A DNA stretch of 64,000 bases from NCBI RefSeq assembly GCF_002234675.1, contig NC_019866.2, forward strand, positions 25,406,031-25,470,030, in the 5' to 3' direction. Source of the DNA: Oryzias latipes (taxonomy: Eukaryota > Chordata > Actinopteri > Beloniformes > Adrianichthyidae). Under the pieces are notes generated by a model that was not told the origin of the DNA, did not search any database, and was given only the letters and a program-made list of their open reading frames with translations. Shown here in pieces: positions 21,634 through 33,512 of the stretch. Positions within the stretch are counted from its first letter, which is position 1. Every line of letters begins with the position of its first letter. A program made the position numbers and the translations under genes.

Positions 21634-24600
21634 ATGGTGGAGCGGAGAATGAGCCCCGTGTGGAAGTGGGTGCTGGTGCTGTTCGCGCTCGCCTCGGTCA
21701 TCCTCAACATCGGCCTGATCGTCGTCCACTCGGGCCGGACCCCCAGATGCGCCGCGCAGCGGGGCCGCGCGCTGTTGGCCGAGCACGACGCGCGCAGCGG
21801 CGTGTTCGCGGATCTGAGCCCGGAGGAGTACCTGCAGGTCCAGAAGTACATGCTGCGCCAGAAGGACTTGGACATCAGCACCAAGCAGACCACCAAACCC
21901 TCGGAGAACTTCCTGTTTCTGATCGACCTGCTCCTGCCCCCCAAAGCAGAAGTTCTGGCGTTCCTGGACGGGAACGGCCCTCAGCCAGAGAGGCGCGCCA
22001 CGGTCGTGGTCTTCCACGGATCGACGGGCTTCATCAAGGAGTACGTGGTGGGACCCCTCCCCACGCCGACCTACCACCGGGATGTGACCCGGGAGAAGTA
22101 CGGGATGGAGCTGCCTCTGACCAAGCGCACGGTGACGGTGGGGGAGTACGTGCTGATGTTCCAGTTCTTTGAAACGGAAGTCTTCTCCAAGCTGCAGAAG
22201 GTCATGGCGGAGAGCTTTGGCGTGGGGCCAAACCGAAAACTCAACGCCTTCGAGCAGATGCCCCGCGGGGTCCAGTCCGGAGACAGAAAGACCTGGGTGT
22301 CGTTTTTCCGGGACATGAGCGGGATGTACATCCACCCGGTGGGCTTCGAGGTGCTCCTGAACCACCAGGACCTGGACCCGTCCCGGTGGTCGGTGGAGCG
22401 CTTGCTGTACAACGGGGTCTACTTTGACTCCGTGGAGGAACTGAACCGCGCGTACGACGCGCGCAGCGTGGAGAGGATCGTTCACAAGGAGGCTCCTGAC
22501 TACGGCTCCCTGAAGCCGAGGCCCGGGGTGCCGCTGCAGGTCGGTCCGCAGCAGTTTTCCGAGGGGGGGAAGCGCTTCAGCGTCCGCGGGAACCACGTGG
22601 TTTACCTGGACTGGAGCTTCGCCTTCGGGCTGAGCGCGCTCACGGGCATGCGCGTATTCGACGTGCGCTTCCGCAGCGAGCGCATCCTCTACGAGCTGAG
22701 CGTGCAGGAGGCCATGTCGGTGTACGGTTCCGTGACTCCCGGCATGATCGTCACCAAGTTCCTGGACTCCAGCATCGGCATCGGCCGCTTCGCGCACGAG
22801 CTGGTGCGCGGCGTCGACTGTCCTTACGACGCCACGTACGTGGACTCGGTCCGGTACATCGACACCCCCAGAGCCGTCCGGTTCCGGAACTCCATCTGCG
22901 TCTTCGAGCACAACATGGGCCAGCCTCTGCGGAGGCACTTCGCGGACTTCTTCCACCACAGCTACGGCGGGATGGCCAACAGCGCGCTGGTGTTCCGGAC
23001 CATCACCGCCATCGGGAACTACGACTACATGTGGGACTTCATCTTCTACCAGAGCGGCTCCGTGGAGGCGAAGGTCCACGCCACGGGGTACATCTCCTCC
23101 TCCTACATGGTGCACGGCAGCCGGAGGCACGGGCACCAGGTGGCGGAGAAGGTTCTGGGCAACATCCACACCCACTTCATCAACTTCAAGGTGGACCTGG
23201 ACGTGGGTGGTGAGAGGCACACCCCACCATCACCACACATGGCATGCGCATGCCACACGCACACGGATGCCATGGAGTGGGTTTTGTGCCATTTTTCAAG
23301 CACAACAGGCAGTTTTTTTATTCGTAAAACGTCAAACTTTTTGGTTACCCCAAAAATTATTTTGCACTTGAAACGGAAAAATGGACTTAGCCGGCTTCCG
23401 TGGCACATTTGTAATGTGGTGCCCTGGTCTGTGTCAGGGACTGCCTGGGGGTGTTGGACCCGAAAGGCAGGAGACCGGGCAGAAACAGAACCATGAGATG
23501 GAGAACCAGAACAGAGCAGAGGCTTCAATAGACTGACGGTCACTGACAGAAATGAAACCAGCTGTGGATGATCAACATGAACCTGGAGTGACTGACAGGA
23601 GAACAAGTGTCTGTCAAAGTCTTCACTTGTTTTTACATTTCAAGTCCTTTTTTCAGATTCAAGTGCAAAATAATTTTTTGATCATACACATTTTAGAAAA
23701 TGTTAAGCTCAAAACGGTGAGTGTTGCGTTTGGAATGATGGCAGAAAAATCTCTCCATAAGATAACAGTAAAGAGCCGCTTCATTATTGTATCCTTTAAG
23801 GTCTACAGAAAGAAACAGGAAAGTGTGGATGTAGCCTAAAAGGAGCATTTCTGTCATTAGGATCTGCATCCGTTTACAGGCTGCAGATTTACATGGGTTG
23901 ATTCCTGTCGGGTGTTAAACTCCTGATGTTCTTCATCACTGCTTCCATCCGGATTCCATCCATCCATCCATCTTCCTCCGCTTATCCGGGACCGGGTCGC
24001 GGGGGCAGCAGACTGAGCAGACTAAATGTTGGAGCGGATTCCAATCCGCTCCAACATTTAGGCCAAGGCTGCTCATTCCTGGTCCTGGAGATCTAACACC
24101 ATGACTGTTTTCCAGGTCTCCAAGCCCTGCTAGCTGCTGATTAGCTCGATCAGACGTCTCCACATTCTGACTGAATGAACACACCTGGTCCAGGTAATCA
24201 GCAGCAAGCTGTGCAGGGAGGGCTGGAAAACAGGCGGGGTGGTAGATCTCCAGGAATGAGCAGCCCGGTGGGACTTTTGTGTCGTGAGGCAAAGTAACAA
24301 CCTGAAGATCCGTCCATGCTGTGGCTCTGGGGTTAAGAGAACGTTTACTCTGGACACATGTGGGAATCAGATCACAACTGGGGGGGGGGCAGTGAGCAGC
24401 AGACACAGCCGCACTCGGGAACCTGGCATGGGTGTTGCATGTTTGTAATGAGGGCGTCCAGAAAAGATCAAAGGAAGAGCGCAGTAGACAGAGAATGTGT
24501 CCGAATGATTCCAAAAGCTTCATTGAAGCCACAGAGAAAATGAACATACGTGATTTTAAAAGCCGGACACGGCAGGTGTCCAGAAACACCCCCCCCCCCC

Positions 24601-27600
24601 CCCCCCAAGCCAGAGGTTTTTTCCAAACACTTAGAGAGGCACCGTCACCGTTTGGATCCACCAAACTAATGCGGGCCTGCAGGAGAGTCAGTCAGAAGAC
24701 AGAGCTCTCCGCTCGGTCTGTGTTCCAATATGGTCACCAGGGTCCCGACCAAAAGAACGAGGTCCCGGATACACACAGCTAAAACGAGCTTCCTCCGTGG
24801 GGTAGCTCAGAAAGAGGGGGAAGAGCTCGGTCACCCGCAGGGGGCTCAGAGTAGAGCCGCTGCTCCTCCACGTCCTGAAGGCTTCTCTGGGACGGTGGCT
24901 ACGTCCCCCCAAGCAAGACCCCGGACATGCTGGAGAGGGTACCTCTGTCTGCTGCCTGGGATCGGCTCAGGGCGGCCCTGGAGGAACGGGCATCTTTGCT
25001 TAGACTGCTGCCCCACAGACCCAGATGAAAATGGAAAGCTCTGTCCACGATCAGGATAGTGGGCTTGGCTTTGGCTTTACGTCAGAAGTCCTTCCTGTCA
25101 CCGCGAGGAACGGCTGCTCAAACATTTCTGTCAGTGAGAGCTGGATGAAGTGTGAGTGTTTCCCAACTTTTCAGCTATCACTGATTTTGAATAACTAAAA
25201 AATAATTGAAAACATGTTTAAAACACATCTGTTAACAAGTCAGACTGATCTCTGATCTGTTTGGATTCTTGTTTCACGGCAAAAACAAAGCCTTACGTGG
25301 AAAAAGTGGATCTCTGTCCAACACAACTGTGACGCAAAAACTGCAGTTTGTCGACTATTCTGCCAACTGAAAACTAAACTTACAAGAACAGATTTGTGCT
25401 TTTACAAAATCAAAGACATTTGCTTCCTCCTGATCAGTGAGTGTGGAAGGAGAAGGTATTGTTCAATCAACAGACTGTTGTTTTTCAGTGGTCCTAGCTT
25501 CATCTTTGTTCATATTTGTCATTTTTGAACATTGTGTTTTAGTTTCCATCCAGGATTTCCTGTTGTCTGCGTCCACTGGTGACTCTAGCATGCCTCCTAA
25601 AACCTTTGTGTCCTCCTGAAGGTGTGAAAAACATGTTCCAGACCAAAGACATGGAGTTCGTGAACGTGTCCCTGCCATGGATGCCTGATCGCTCTGCCAT
25701 GGTTCCTCAGTTGGTGGAGAAGCAGCTCAAGACAGAGAAGGTCACACTTGATGGGCTTTTGTTTTCACCATTGTTGCTTTCTCAGCTTGAGTTTTGAAGG
25801 AGGCTTATGTGAACAACTGTTGATGAATCAGCATGACTTTACACGACACTTCTACCCACGTTGACCGTCTCTCGGAGGCAGCAAAGTTTCTTCTGGTCAG
25901 AAACAACACTATTTCCCAAAACCATGTTAACCGAACTGCTTACAGCTCTCATGCTAGCGCTAGCTCACTGAAAACCAGCAGCAAACATTTTACAGCCTGT
26001 ATTTAGTCTCACTTTGGGTTCAGGGCAACTTGTTAAGAAGATGTTAGAATAAAAGTGTGTGAAAATTCTGCTTGACGGTTGCAGTGATTCTGGACTGAAG
26101 ACAGCAGAGCCTTAACACACGCTGGACATTGCAGCCCAAATCCTGACTGTGGAGATTTCACTCTGGACCTTCAGCAGCTCGGGTTCTGCTGCTCACCAGT
26201 CTTCCCCCAAACCTTTGGACCTTGATTCCCAAATGAAAGGAATACTTCCTTGGGAATACTTCGGGAATACTTCCTTTCATCAGAACCAGGACCGTGGACC
26301 TCTGGCCAACAGTCCAGTCCTTCTTCTCCTTGGTTCAGTTGAGACGTTTTCTCTGTTGGTGCGGAGTCAGAAGCGGTTTGACCCGAGGAACTGGTTGAGG
26401 GGTTTTTGAAGCTTTTGCTCCTCCTCGTTCTGGTCTGGTTCTTGAATCTTTGTGATGATCCGCTGACGCTCTCAGTCGTCTCTTTAGCTGCTGCATCTCA
26501 TGCCACATGTTGGCCTCAGACTTTCCGTTGATCTGCTCGGACACGGCGCTCTGTGAACAGCCAGCCTCCTCAGCGAGGAACTTTAGTGGCTCACCCAGAC
26601 TATGGAGGGGGTCCATGATGGTCTTCTGGATGGTTGTTTGAAGTCTTCTCGTTACTGACGAACTAACTAACTAATCCCGTACATGTCAGTTAGAGTTTAA
26701 TCTGATCTCACTCTCGACTGAGCTCATTATTAGTTTGTAGACATTTTGACTTTGATTGTTTCTGTGTACATCCTCTCCAGGAGGCGGCCCTGCGCTATGA
26801 CACCAAGACGCCGCGTTACCTCCACATTGCCAGCAATGCAACCAACTCCTGGGGCCATCAGCGGTCCTACAGACTGCAGGTGTTCAGTTTTGCAGGGGAC
26901 CATCTGCCAGAAAGCCAGGCTGAGGAAAGGTCCATGTCCTGGGCCAGGTAGACGATAATGACAGTTTACAACATTCTTGTTGAATATACTATGTTAGGTA
27001 AAAACAAGGAGACTTTGCTGCTGCTAGTGTTGTTGTCACTAGAACAGGCAGACAGCTGGATCCGGCAGGTTTGTTAGCTCAGCTAAAAGTCCACAGAGCT
27101 AAATCAGAGTCAAGCAGAAAGGGGTTGATAACAGGCATAAGAGCATCAGAGGGGAGACTGGGTGAGAGTCGGGGCAGGCAAAAGGAGTCAAATACAGAAC
27201 AGGGTCGCGAAACAGAAGATCAGGTCCCGATAAAACGCTTGGTAAGGAAGGCCAAGTGGCACAAACAAAACTTCACACGGAGTGATGCTCAGTGTAGTGT
27301 TTCTGTATGCTGTGATTGATTGGGTGAAATGAGTATCAGGTGTGCGGCATCCAGGAAGTGTGCGCTGGGGTTGCTGGGAGATGTAGTGAGGTTAGAACTC
27401 TGGGTGGAGATGGTTCCCGCCGTAGACCAGAGGGGGAGACAGAGTTCTGACTTCTGGCAGTTGTGCAAAACCTACTAAAATTTCAGTGTGTCTTGAACAC
27501 CATTAACTCTTGCGTTGTCTTGTGGGTAAAAAAAGATCCACTGCTACGTTAAGTTGTTAAAAAAATACCTTAACCTATCTCTTTCCAATTGGAATGTAAT

Positions 27601-29133
27601 GACTTTCCTAAAGGGGCTCCATCATTGAAAGGGTTCCACTTTGGTTTTGTTTAGGGGCTGTACACCACTAGGGTATCAAGACTATCCTTTTAAAGTCAAA
27701 AGGTTAAAGCCCCATTAGTTGTCAGGCATGTAGTGCAGTGAGTCTTCTTTTGGTAGTATGCGACACACATGGTGTGTAGCTTCTGTTTTAGTTCTGTATA
27801 TTAAGGCAGCAGCTGTCCAAACAGGTTTTGTGAGGATTATCAATGTGAACACTGTTGGAGCCCCAGAATCAGTGAATTTATGCGTTTTTAGTGAGTTTCA
27901 TTAATTCTATTGTACAGCCTGTAGACGTTACACCACTTGGGCATCCTGACTATCTTTGATAGGTAGTGGACCGCAGTGAACCAGAAAGGCTATCTGGTTG
28001 GCCTTCTGCTAGATATTTGCTTGAAGGCTTTCGCTTTCTTCTAAGTCCAATGAAAAGAATGGACATCGATTCTTAGCTCTTCCAGATGATTCTTAGTTTT
28101 TCAGAGCTCCTACTGATGACCCTTCACAAATGAAGTTGTCTAATAAAGCTCTAACTCTGCTGACAACACTGTCAAATGTCTTTTTCCTCTGAGTCAGCTT
28201 CCTTCAGGAGCATTTTGAAAACAAATCTAGAGGGTCAAAGCGGTAACTGGTTAAGAGAAGAAGAAATAAGACTGTGGCAGGAGCAAAGGAAAGCTTGAAT
28301 TTATACTATTCTTAATCCTCAAAACTTGACTCCAGAACACGGATAGACCACAAAGTAACAAACCCTTCTTTTTACCTTAACGGCTCAGCAATCATGAACA
28401 TTGTTGATGCTCTCAGTTTTCAGGTTTCTTTTCTATTTTTGGAAACGTTGACCTGCTTCCCAAAATGTGCACTGCTTAGATGCCATCAATGGGCTCCAGT
28501 GTTTTTTATTGCTTACATGTCATTGAACATACTTTAATGTTTTTGACCCTATCCCTAAATTCAGAATAACTTGATTTCTCCAAACAAAGTAATGTTTTCT
28601 TCTGCATTTATTCAATGTTTTCTGTAGGTACAAGGTTGCCATAACTAAACACAAAGACCAGGAGCAAACTAGCAGCAGTCTTTACAGTCAAAATGATATG
28701 TGGACTCCAGCTGTGGACTTCAGCAAGTACATTGAAGACGACGAAAACATTGACAATGAAGTACGTTAATCGTGGATTTGATCTGAGAATCTACAGTGTG
28801 CCTGTATTACTATGACTTAGATGTTACCTGATGTGCTTGCAGGACTTGGTTGCCTGGGTGACCACTGGTTTTCTACACATTCCTCATGCTGAGGACATTC
28901 CCAACACGGTAACAGTTGGTAATGGCGGTGGGGTCCTGCTGCGGCCCCATAACTACTTTAATGAGGATCCCTCTGTCCACTCTGGGGATGCTGTGTACTT
29001 TGTCCCTGGATCTGAAGAAAGCTGCGACAGCAACAGGATGGCCTGCTTTGCTCAAGAGACCTGTGGACCAGTCTTAGAACCCTTCACCTACCACGGTTTT
29101 GACGGAGTCATGAAATTTGAGGAATGGTCCTAA
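21634..29133 (+). CDS. aoc2: Membrane copper amine oxidase (AOC2/AOC3, VAP-1 type), five coding exons
   Basis: This enzyme oxidises primary amines to aldehydes, releasing hydrogen peroxide and ammonia, as a type II membrane protein with its catalytic part outside the cell. Exons: 21634-23209, 25622-25740, 26781-26947, 28628-28760, 28843-29133. Introns are GT-AG with matching phases, giving 2286 bases and 761 residues against 763 for human AOC3. A membrane anchor spans about residues 10-32 (VLVLFALASVILNIGLIVV) after a short basic tail. The topaquinone precursor is Tyr463 in GNYDYMWDF, the catalytic base is Asp378 in KFLDSSIGIG, and the copper ligands are His512, His514 (NIHTHF) and His677 (LHIPHAEDIP). 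All are present, so it should be active. Exon 1 is intron-free over 1.6 kb and very GC-rich, unlike its surroundings; its frame reads on past the donor to 23496, which is intron. AOC2 and AOC3 diverged as duplicates in tetrapods, so the symbol is only the fish convention. Confidence 0.95.
23948..24022 (-). mobile_element. Short LINE 3' end with CATC tail (amine oxidase intron 1)
   Basis: CCATCCATCCATCCATC followed by TTCCTCCGCTTATCCGGGAC and GGGTCGCGGGGGCAGCAG is the inverse of 53148-53210, the 3' end of the LINE family found there. It is cut off abruptly at 24022, where a perfect hairpin begins. Confidence 0.75.
24023..24060. repeat. Perfect 18-bp palindrome with 2-base loop
   Basis: TAAATGTTGGAGCGGATT (24023-24040) is followed by CC and then its exact reverse complement (24043-24060). 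It lies exactly between the truncated LINE end and the next MITE. Confidence 0.9.
24062..24275. mobile_element. Palindromic MITE in amine oxidase intron 1
   Basis: The left arm (AAGGCTGCTCATTCCTGGTC, then GGAGATCTAACACC, CTGTTTTCCAGG, GCTGCTGATTAGCT) is mirrored by the right arm (GGTAATCAGCAGC, GGCTGGAAAACAGG, GGTGGTAGATCTCCAGGAAT, GAGCAGCC). Arms of about 90 bp fold back on each other imperfectly. This fold-back family is abundant in fish. There is no clear target duplication and no coding content; the long - strand frame across it (23936-24664) is accidental. Confidence 0.7.
24690..25045 (+). mobile_element. LINE C-terminal coding remnant (same family as 52540-53215)
   Basis: The + strand reads through phrases also present at 52750-53165: GAACGAGGTCCCGGATACA, GAGCTTCCTCCGTGG, AGCTCGGTCACCCGCAG, GGACATGCTGGAGAGGGTAC and CTTTGCTTAGACTGCTGCCC. 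It is shorter and more diverged than that copy, with disrupted frame. Confidence 0.7.
26335..26620 (-). mobile_element. Tc1-like transposase N-terminal fragment (amine oxidase intron 2)
   Basis: The - strand frame 26616-26335 contains PLKFLAEEAGCSQSAVSEQI, the helix-turn-helix of a fish Tc1-like transposase, and ends near VKPLLTPHQQRKRLN, which in intact members lies just before the catalytic domain. The middle is partly scrambled. Neither terminal repeat was identified, so this is an internal fragment. Confidence 0.65.
27000..28600. other. Amine oxidase intron 3, no gene recognised
   Basis: Most of the 1.68-kb intron between 26948 and 28627 is unremarkable AT-rich sequence on both strands. 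A 27345-27480 block (GGGTTGCTGGGAGATGTAGTG) looks like generic repeat debris, but I cannot assign it. Confidence 0.4.
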
Positions 29134-29514
29134 ATCATTGCAAAAAAGTTTGTAATAGCTGCAGAGATGTGTTTTGGGGTTTTATTGAGGCAGACAGATG
29201 AGTTTTTCTATTGCATAACGTTTCATTTTCATTTGAAAAGTTGATAAGTTTTCTTTTATCAACTTGTGGAAGTAATTGCTGCGTATTTTGTGACAGTCTT
29301 GGTTTTACATGCAATAGTTACGTCATCTATCACAGCAATCATTTTAAAGTTTCATAATGGGAATTTAATGTTGATGAAAATGTTGTATTTTTGAAAACAC
29401 ACTTTTTAAAATGAAAACGTTTTGATGTAAACAATGTTTTGGATAATCCGGTATACTGTGAGCCTAAAATACTAACTTTTCCACATGTATTTTTTATTTT
29501 AAATACTTTTCACC

Positions 29515-29520
29515 AATAAA
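29515..29520 (+). terminator. aoc2: Amine oxidase polyadenylation signal
   Basis: AATAAA lies 382 bases after the stop codon on the gene strand, following an AT-rich 3' UTR. It is the first exact AATAAA after the stop. Confidence 0.6.
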
Positions 29521-29581
29521 AAAAACGTGCGATATCTATCTATGTATACACGTGTAAATATATAGGTATATGTGAATATGT

Positions 29582-29597
29582 CTATATATATATATTA

Positions 29598-29635
<38 letters not shown>
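29582..29635. repeat. TA microsatellite
   Basis: A run of TA dinucleotides with a few TTA interruptions ends just before the terminus of the next Tc1-like element, whose target is TA. Confidence 0.9.
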
Positions 29636-29637
<2 letters not shown>

Positions 29638-29641
29638 CACA

Positions 29642-30590
29642 CAGTACAGACCAACAGTTTGGACACACCTTCTCATTCAAAGAGTTCTTTATTTGCATGA
29701 CTATACAAATTGTAGATTCACACTGAAGGCATCAAATTATTAATTATATACATAACAAAAAAGTGTGAAACAACTGTAAATATTTCATATTGTAGGGATG
29801 AGCTTCCAGAGGTAGTCACCTGAAATGGTCTTTCAACAGTCTTGAAGGAGTTCCCAGAATGCTTAGCACTTGTTGGCCCTTTTGCCTTCATTCTGCGGTC
29901 CAGCTCACCCCAAACCATCTGGGTTGGGTTCAGGTGACTGTGGAGGCCAGGTCATCTGCTTTTTGGTCAAATAGCCCTTCCACAGCCTGGAGGAGTTTGG
30001 GGTCATTGTCCTGTTGAAAAAGAAATGATGGTCCAACTAAACTCAAACCGGATGGAATAGCATGCTGCTGCAAGATGCTGTGGTAGCCATGCTGGTTCAG
30101 TATGCCTTCAGTTTGGAATAAATCCCAAACAGTGTCACCAGCAAAGCCCCCCACACCATCACACCTCCTCCTCCATGCTTCACGGTGGGAACCAGGCATG
30201 TAGAGTCCATCCGTTCACTTTTTCTGCTTCGCACAAAGACACGGTGGTTGGAACCAAAAATCTCACGTTTGCCCTCATCAGACCAAAGCCCAGATTTCCA
30301 CTGTCTGATGTCCATTCCTGGTGTTCTTTAGTCCAAACAAGTCTCTTCTGCTTGTTGCCTTTCTTTAGCAGTGGTTTCCTAGCAGATATTCTAGCATGAA
30401 GGCCTGATTGACACAGTCTCCTTTGAACAGTTGTAGTAGAGATGTGTCTGCTGCTAGAACTCTGTGTGCCATTGACCTGCTCTCTAATCTGAGCTGCTGT
30501 TAAGATGCCATTTCTGAGGCTGCTGACTCGGATGAACTTATCCTCTGCAGCAGAGGTGACTCTTGGTCTTCCTTTCCTGGGGGGGTCCGC
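29642..30590 (-). mobile_element. Tc1-like transposon, 5'-truncated
   Basis: The left end CAGTACAGACCAACAGTTTGGACACACCTTCTC is, from memory, a known fish Tc1 terminus. The - strand carries transposase pieces in three frames: 30315-30097 (LWSDEGKREIFGSN, first catalytic aspartate, and KHGGGGVMVWG), 30199-29930 (FLFQQDNDPK, second aspartate) and 29918-29718 (MVWGELDRRMKAKGP, C-terminus). Frameshifts separate them and the catalytic glutamate segment is damaged. The 5' part and the other terminal repeat are missing beyond about 30590. Confidence 0.85.
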
Positions 30591-31099
30591 ATGTGAGCCA
30601 GAAAAAAAGATTTCATTTGAAATGAAGAGAACATGCAGAAGCTGTAACCGGCAGATGGATTTATATGCAGAGTTGCAATGAATTTGAGGTGTACAAAGGA
30701 AAGCGCTGAGTAATTCGGCAGGGGAGAGTGGCGGCCTTCAGCTTCTGGCATAGACAAAGATCAGGGGTAGGTAAGGGGACAAGGTGGAAGGCAGACCACC
30801 AAACGGAGCCAGAGATCCAGCGAAGGTCAGAGGTACGGCTGTGTAAACACACAGGACGCCAATCAAGTAAGTAGACACAAGACTGAATGTATAGAGGCTA
30901 GGAGATTCAGAGGAGAGCTGAGGAATGAATGAGTGGAACCAGCTGGGGAATATCCAGGTACTGAAGGCAAGGGATGATGGGTAATGTAGTGTACAAACAC
31001 CAGGAAGCAGCCTATGGGGACAGTTTCTGCTGGGGGGGTTATTACAGTTTTCCAATGGCTAAAACACATTTTCTGAAACAGACCAATTCAACCAAACAC

Positions 31100-31225
31100 A
31101 TTTTTCCATCTTCTTCCGTTTGTTCTCTTTCGGGGTCACGGGGCTGCTGGAGCCTATCCTGGCCACTTATGGGCAAAGGCAGAGGACAACCTGGACAGGT
31201 CGCCAGTCTGTTGCAGGGTCATATA
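31100..31225 (+). mobile_element. Fish LINE-type repeat fragment at the minisatellite edge
   Basis: TTCCATCTTCTTCCGTTTG, then TTCGGGGTCACGGGGCTGCTGGAGCCTATCC and GGACAGGTCGCCAGTCTG form a block I recognise as an abundant fish repeat. Its end runs through ATATATAT directly into the 18-bp array. Confidence 0.6.
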
Positions 31226-31231
31226 TATACC

Positions 31232-31862
31232 TGGTGCAGGTTGAGGTCTTGGTGCAGGTTGAGGTCTTGGTGCAGGTTGAGGTCCTGGTGCAGGTTCAGG
31301 TCTTAGTGCAGGTTCACGTCTTGGTGCAGGTTGAGGTCTTTGGTGCAGGTTCAGGTCTTGGTGCAGGTTCACATCTTGGTGCAGATTCAGGTCTTGGTGC
31401 AGGTTCAGGTCTTGGTGCAGGTTCACGTCTTGGTGCAGGTTCAGGTCTTTGGTGCAGGTTCAGGTCTTGGTGCAGGTTCAGGTCTTTGGTGCAGGTTCAG
31501 GTCCTGGTGCAGGTTCAGGTCTTAGTGCAGGTTCACGTCTTGGTGCAGGTTCAGGTCTTTGGTGCAGGTACAGGTCTTGGTGCAGGTTCAGGTCTTGGTG
31601 CAGGTTCAGGTCTTTGGTGCAGGTTCAGGTCTTGGTGCAGGTTCAGGTCTTGGTGCAGGTTCATGTCTTGGTGCAGGTTCACATCTTGGTGCAGATTCAG
31701 GTCTTGGTGCGGGTTCAGGTCCTGGTGCAGGTTCAGGTCTTGGTGCAGGTTCAGGTCTTGGTGCAGGTTCAGGTCTTGGTGCAGGTTCAGGTCTTGGTGC
31801 AGGTTCAGGTCTTGGTGCAGGTTCAGGTCCTGGTGCAGGTTCAGGTCTTGGTGCAAGTCTTG
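31232..31862 (+). repeat. 18-bp minisatellite, about 35 copies
   Basis: The unit is GGTGCAGGTTCAGGTCTT with variants (CAGGTT/GAGGTT, CACGTC, CATGTC, CCTGG) and occasional 19-base units carrying an extra T. 18 is a multiple of three, so all frames stay open and encode hexapeptide repeats; these are not believed to be genes. The array lies between the convergent amine oxidase and actr10 genes. Confidence 0.95.
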
Positions 31863-31899
31863 CTTTGAAAAGCCACTCAGGTGAGAACTGTCCTGATAT

Positions 31900-33310
31900 T
31901 CCCTGCAGTTAATTTGCGACAAGTGTCTTCAGTTTTGCTGCGTTGTGTGTTGATGGTTGTGTTGGAACAGCATTCGAGTTTAGCCTCTTTGTGTTAGCGC
32001 TTTGCATCTTGAATGTTGTGAACGTCAATTATGTTTTTAAAGTGAGAATTTGTCAGAGTAGATTCGAGTTTAGCTGTTTTAGACCAAAGAGGGATGTTTT
32101 TGAGAAAGAGCAACTGATGGACTGTTCAGAGAGCAGAACTTAGGAAAACTGTGATAGTTATAATACTTTTTATTTCTTAGACACCTTTCTCTGAATTCAA
32201 TGTGGCTGAAGAGACAAAACACTATAAATATAAGCAGAACAGCTACAACTAGAGGTGAAAGTAGATTTTTGTTTATGCCGTTACTATAACAAATGACGTC
32301 AAAGTAAATCTTTTTAACAGCAGTAAATGCAGATTAAAGGTGTAACGATCAATGGATTGATCCAACCAGATTGATCTCTCTGATGTAGAAGTTGATAATT
32401 GAATCAAATCAAACAATATCGCTAAAAATAATTTAAAAATGAAATAAATCAGTTATTATTGATATTGGAAAATAGCATCTGGATTGAGGTTCAGGAGGTT
32501 TGAATTTAAGTTCATAATGACCAATCACAGCAGACACACATGTGATGTCATCAACACGGATCAGTCCATCATTCCAGTCCAATGTGTGGACAGACTTTGA
32601 GTAGAGTCATGTGACCATCCAGTGTCTAGAATGTTCCAGTCTTTTGGGCGGTGTTGATGCCCCGACGTAGCGCTTCCTCTGTACAGGGACGGTTAGGGGA
32701 CCTTTGAGGGTTTTGATTTTGAAAGTCAACTTTTTTGTGACTCAGCAGTGTTTTCAGTGGACTGAATGATTCTTTTCAAAGACTGTGAACAAATGATCCA
32801 GACTGAGTCCTTCTTACCATCTGGACGCGTCTACACATACCAGGATGTTCTGCACGGCTTTTATCTGCAGCTCTAGAACCTCCACGGCGTCTAACGTCAC
32901 AATATTCTCCTATTTCTACTTCCTATATAGGATCTGACCACACTTCCTTTTTGCTTCAAAAAATAAAGTTGTACAAAATATTTCAAGCTGTCGTTTATTT
33001 GAGAACAATCCTAAAACCATTCCTATTAACCTAAAAAATGACTTTATGTAACCCTGGGTATTTATTTGTAATAAAAACAGTTAAAATGCTTAAATAATTC
33101 CACAAACGTGCATCTGCAGGGAGAAAAAGGCTTTAATACCAGGATAGTGGAATGAACAGGTTTGTGGAAACACTGACATCTGACTAAAAGACCATAAGAC
33201 ACTCCTAATTTAATGGAAATGGTTGGTTTGAATGCATACATGCCCATTGGGAGAATGAAATAATTAGCATTCATGTCTATAACTCGCTCTGCAGATGAAG
33301 ATGTTTAAGC
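31900..33310. other. Intergenic spacer between two convergent genes
   Basis: This AT-rich spacer separates the amine oxidase 3' side from the actr10 3' side. I see no splice-supported exon, RNA gene or transposon terminus in it. Confidence 0.45.
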
Positions 33311-33319
33311 CAACACGTC

Positions 33320-33325
33320 TTTATT
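33320..33325 (-). terminator. actr10: actr10 polyadenylation signal
   Basis: TTTATT on the + strand gives AATAAA on the gene strand, 188 bases past the stop codon at 33513. It is the best-placed canonical signal. Confidence 0.65.
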
Positions 33326-33512
33326 TATACCTGCTCTACTGGAACTGTGAGCGTTACTGTCATATAAATGCAGCTGCTATGGATACAAGCTGCCTCCTTT
33401 AACACCACTGCAGCGTGCCACAACTGGGACAAAAGCAAGAGTGGGATTTGCACCAGCAAACCTGAGCACTGAGTCCAATGATGAGCAGTGATGGTGACTT
33501 TTGGACTGCTGG

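Noticed and set aside
21541..23220. 559-codon frame antisense to amine oxidase exon 1
   Set aside because: High GC in the sense exon suppresses stops on the other strand. The product is low-complexity (H, V, R, P rich) and unlike any family, while the sense frame is a clear enzyme.
23210..23496. Extension of the amine oxidase frame beyond 23209
   Set aside because: A GTGAGA donor at 23210 and the exactly phased continuation at 25622 show this is intron; the extension has no family similarity.
23936..24664. 242-codon - strand frame
   Set aside because: It runs across a LINE tail, a perfect palindrome and a fold-back MITE in amine oxidase intron 1, so it is a mosaic of repeats.
31120..31922. 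Frames of 117-254 codons made of VQVQVL and GAGSGL repeats
   Set aside because: They are an effect of the 18-bp minisatellite; several frames on both strands are open at once.
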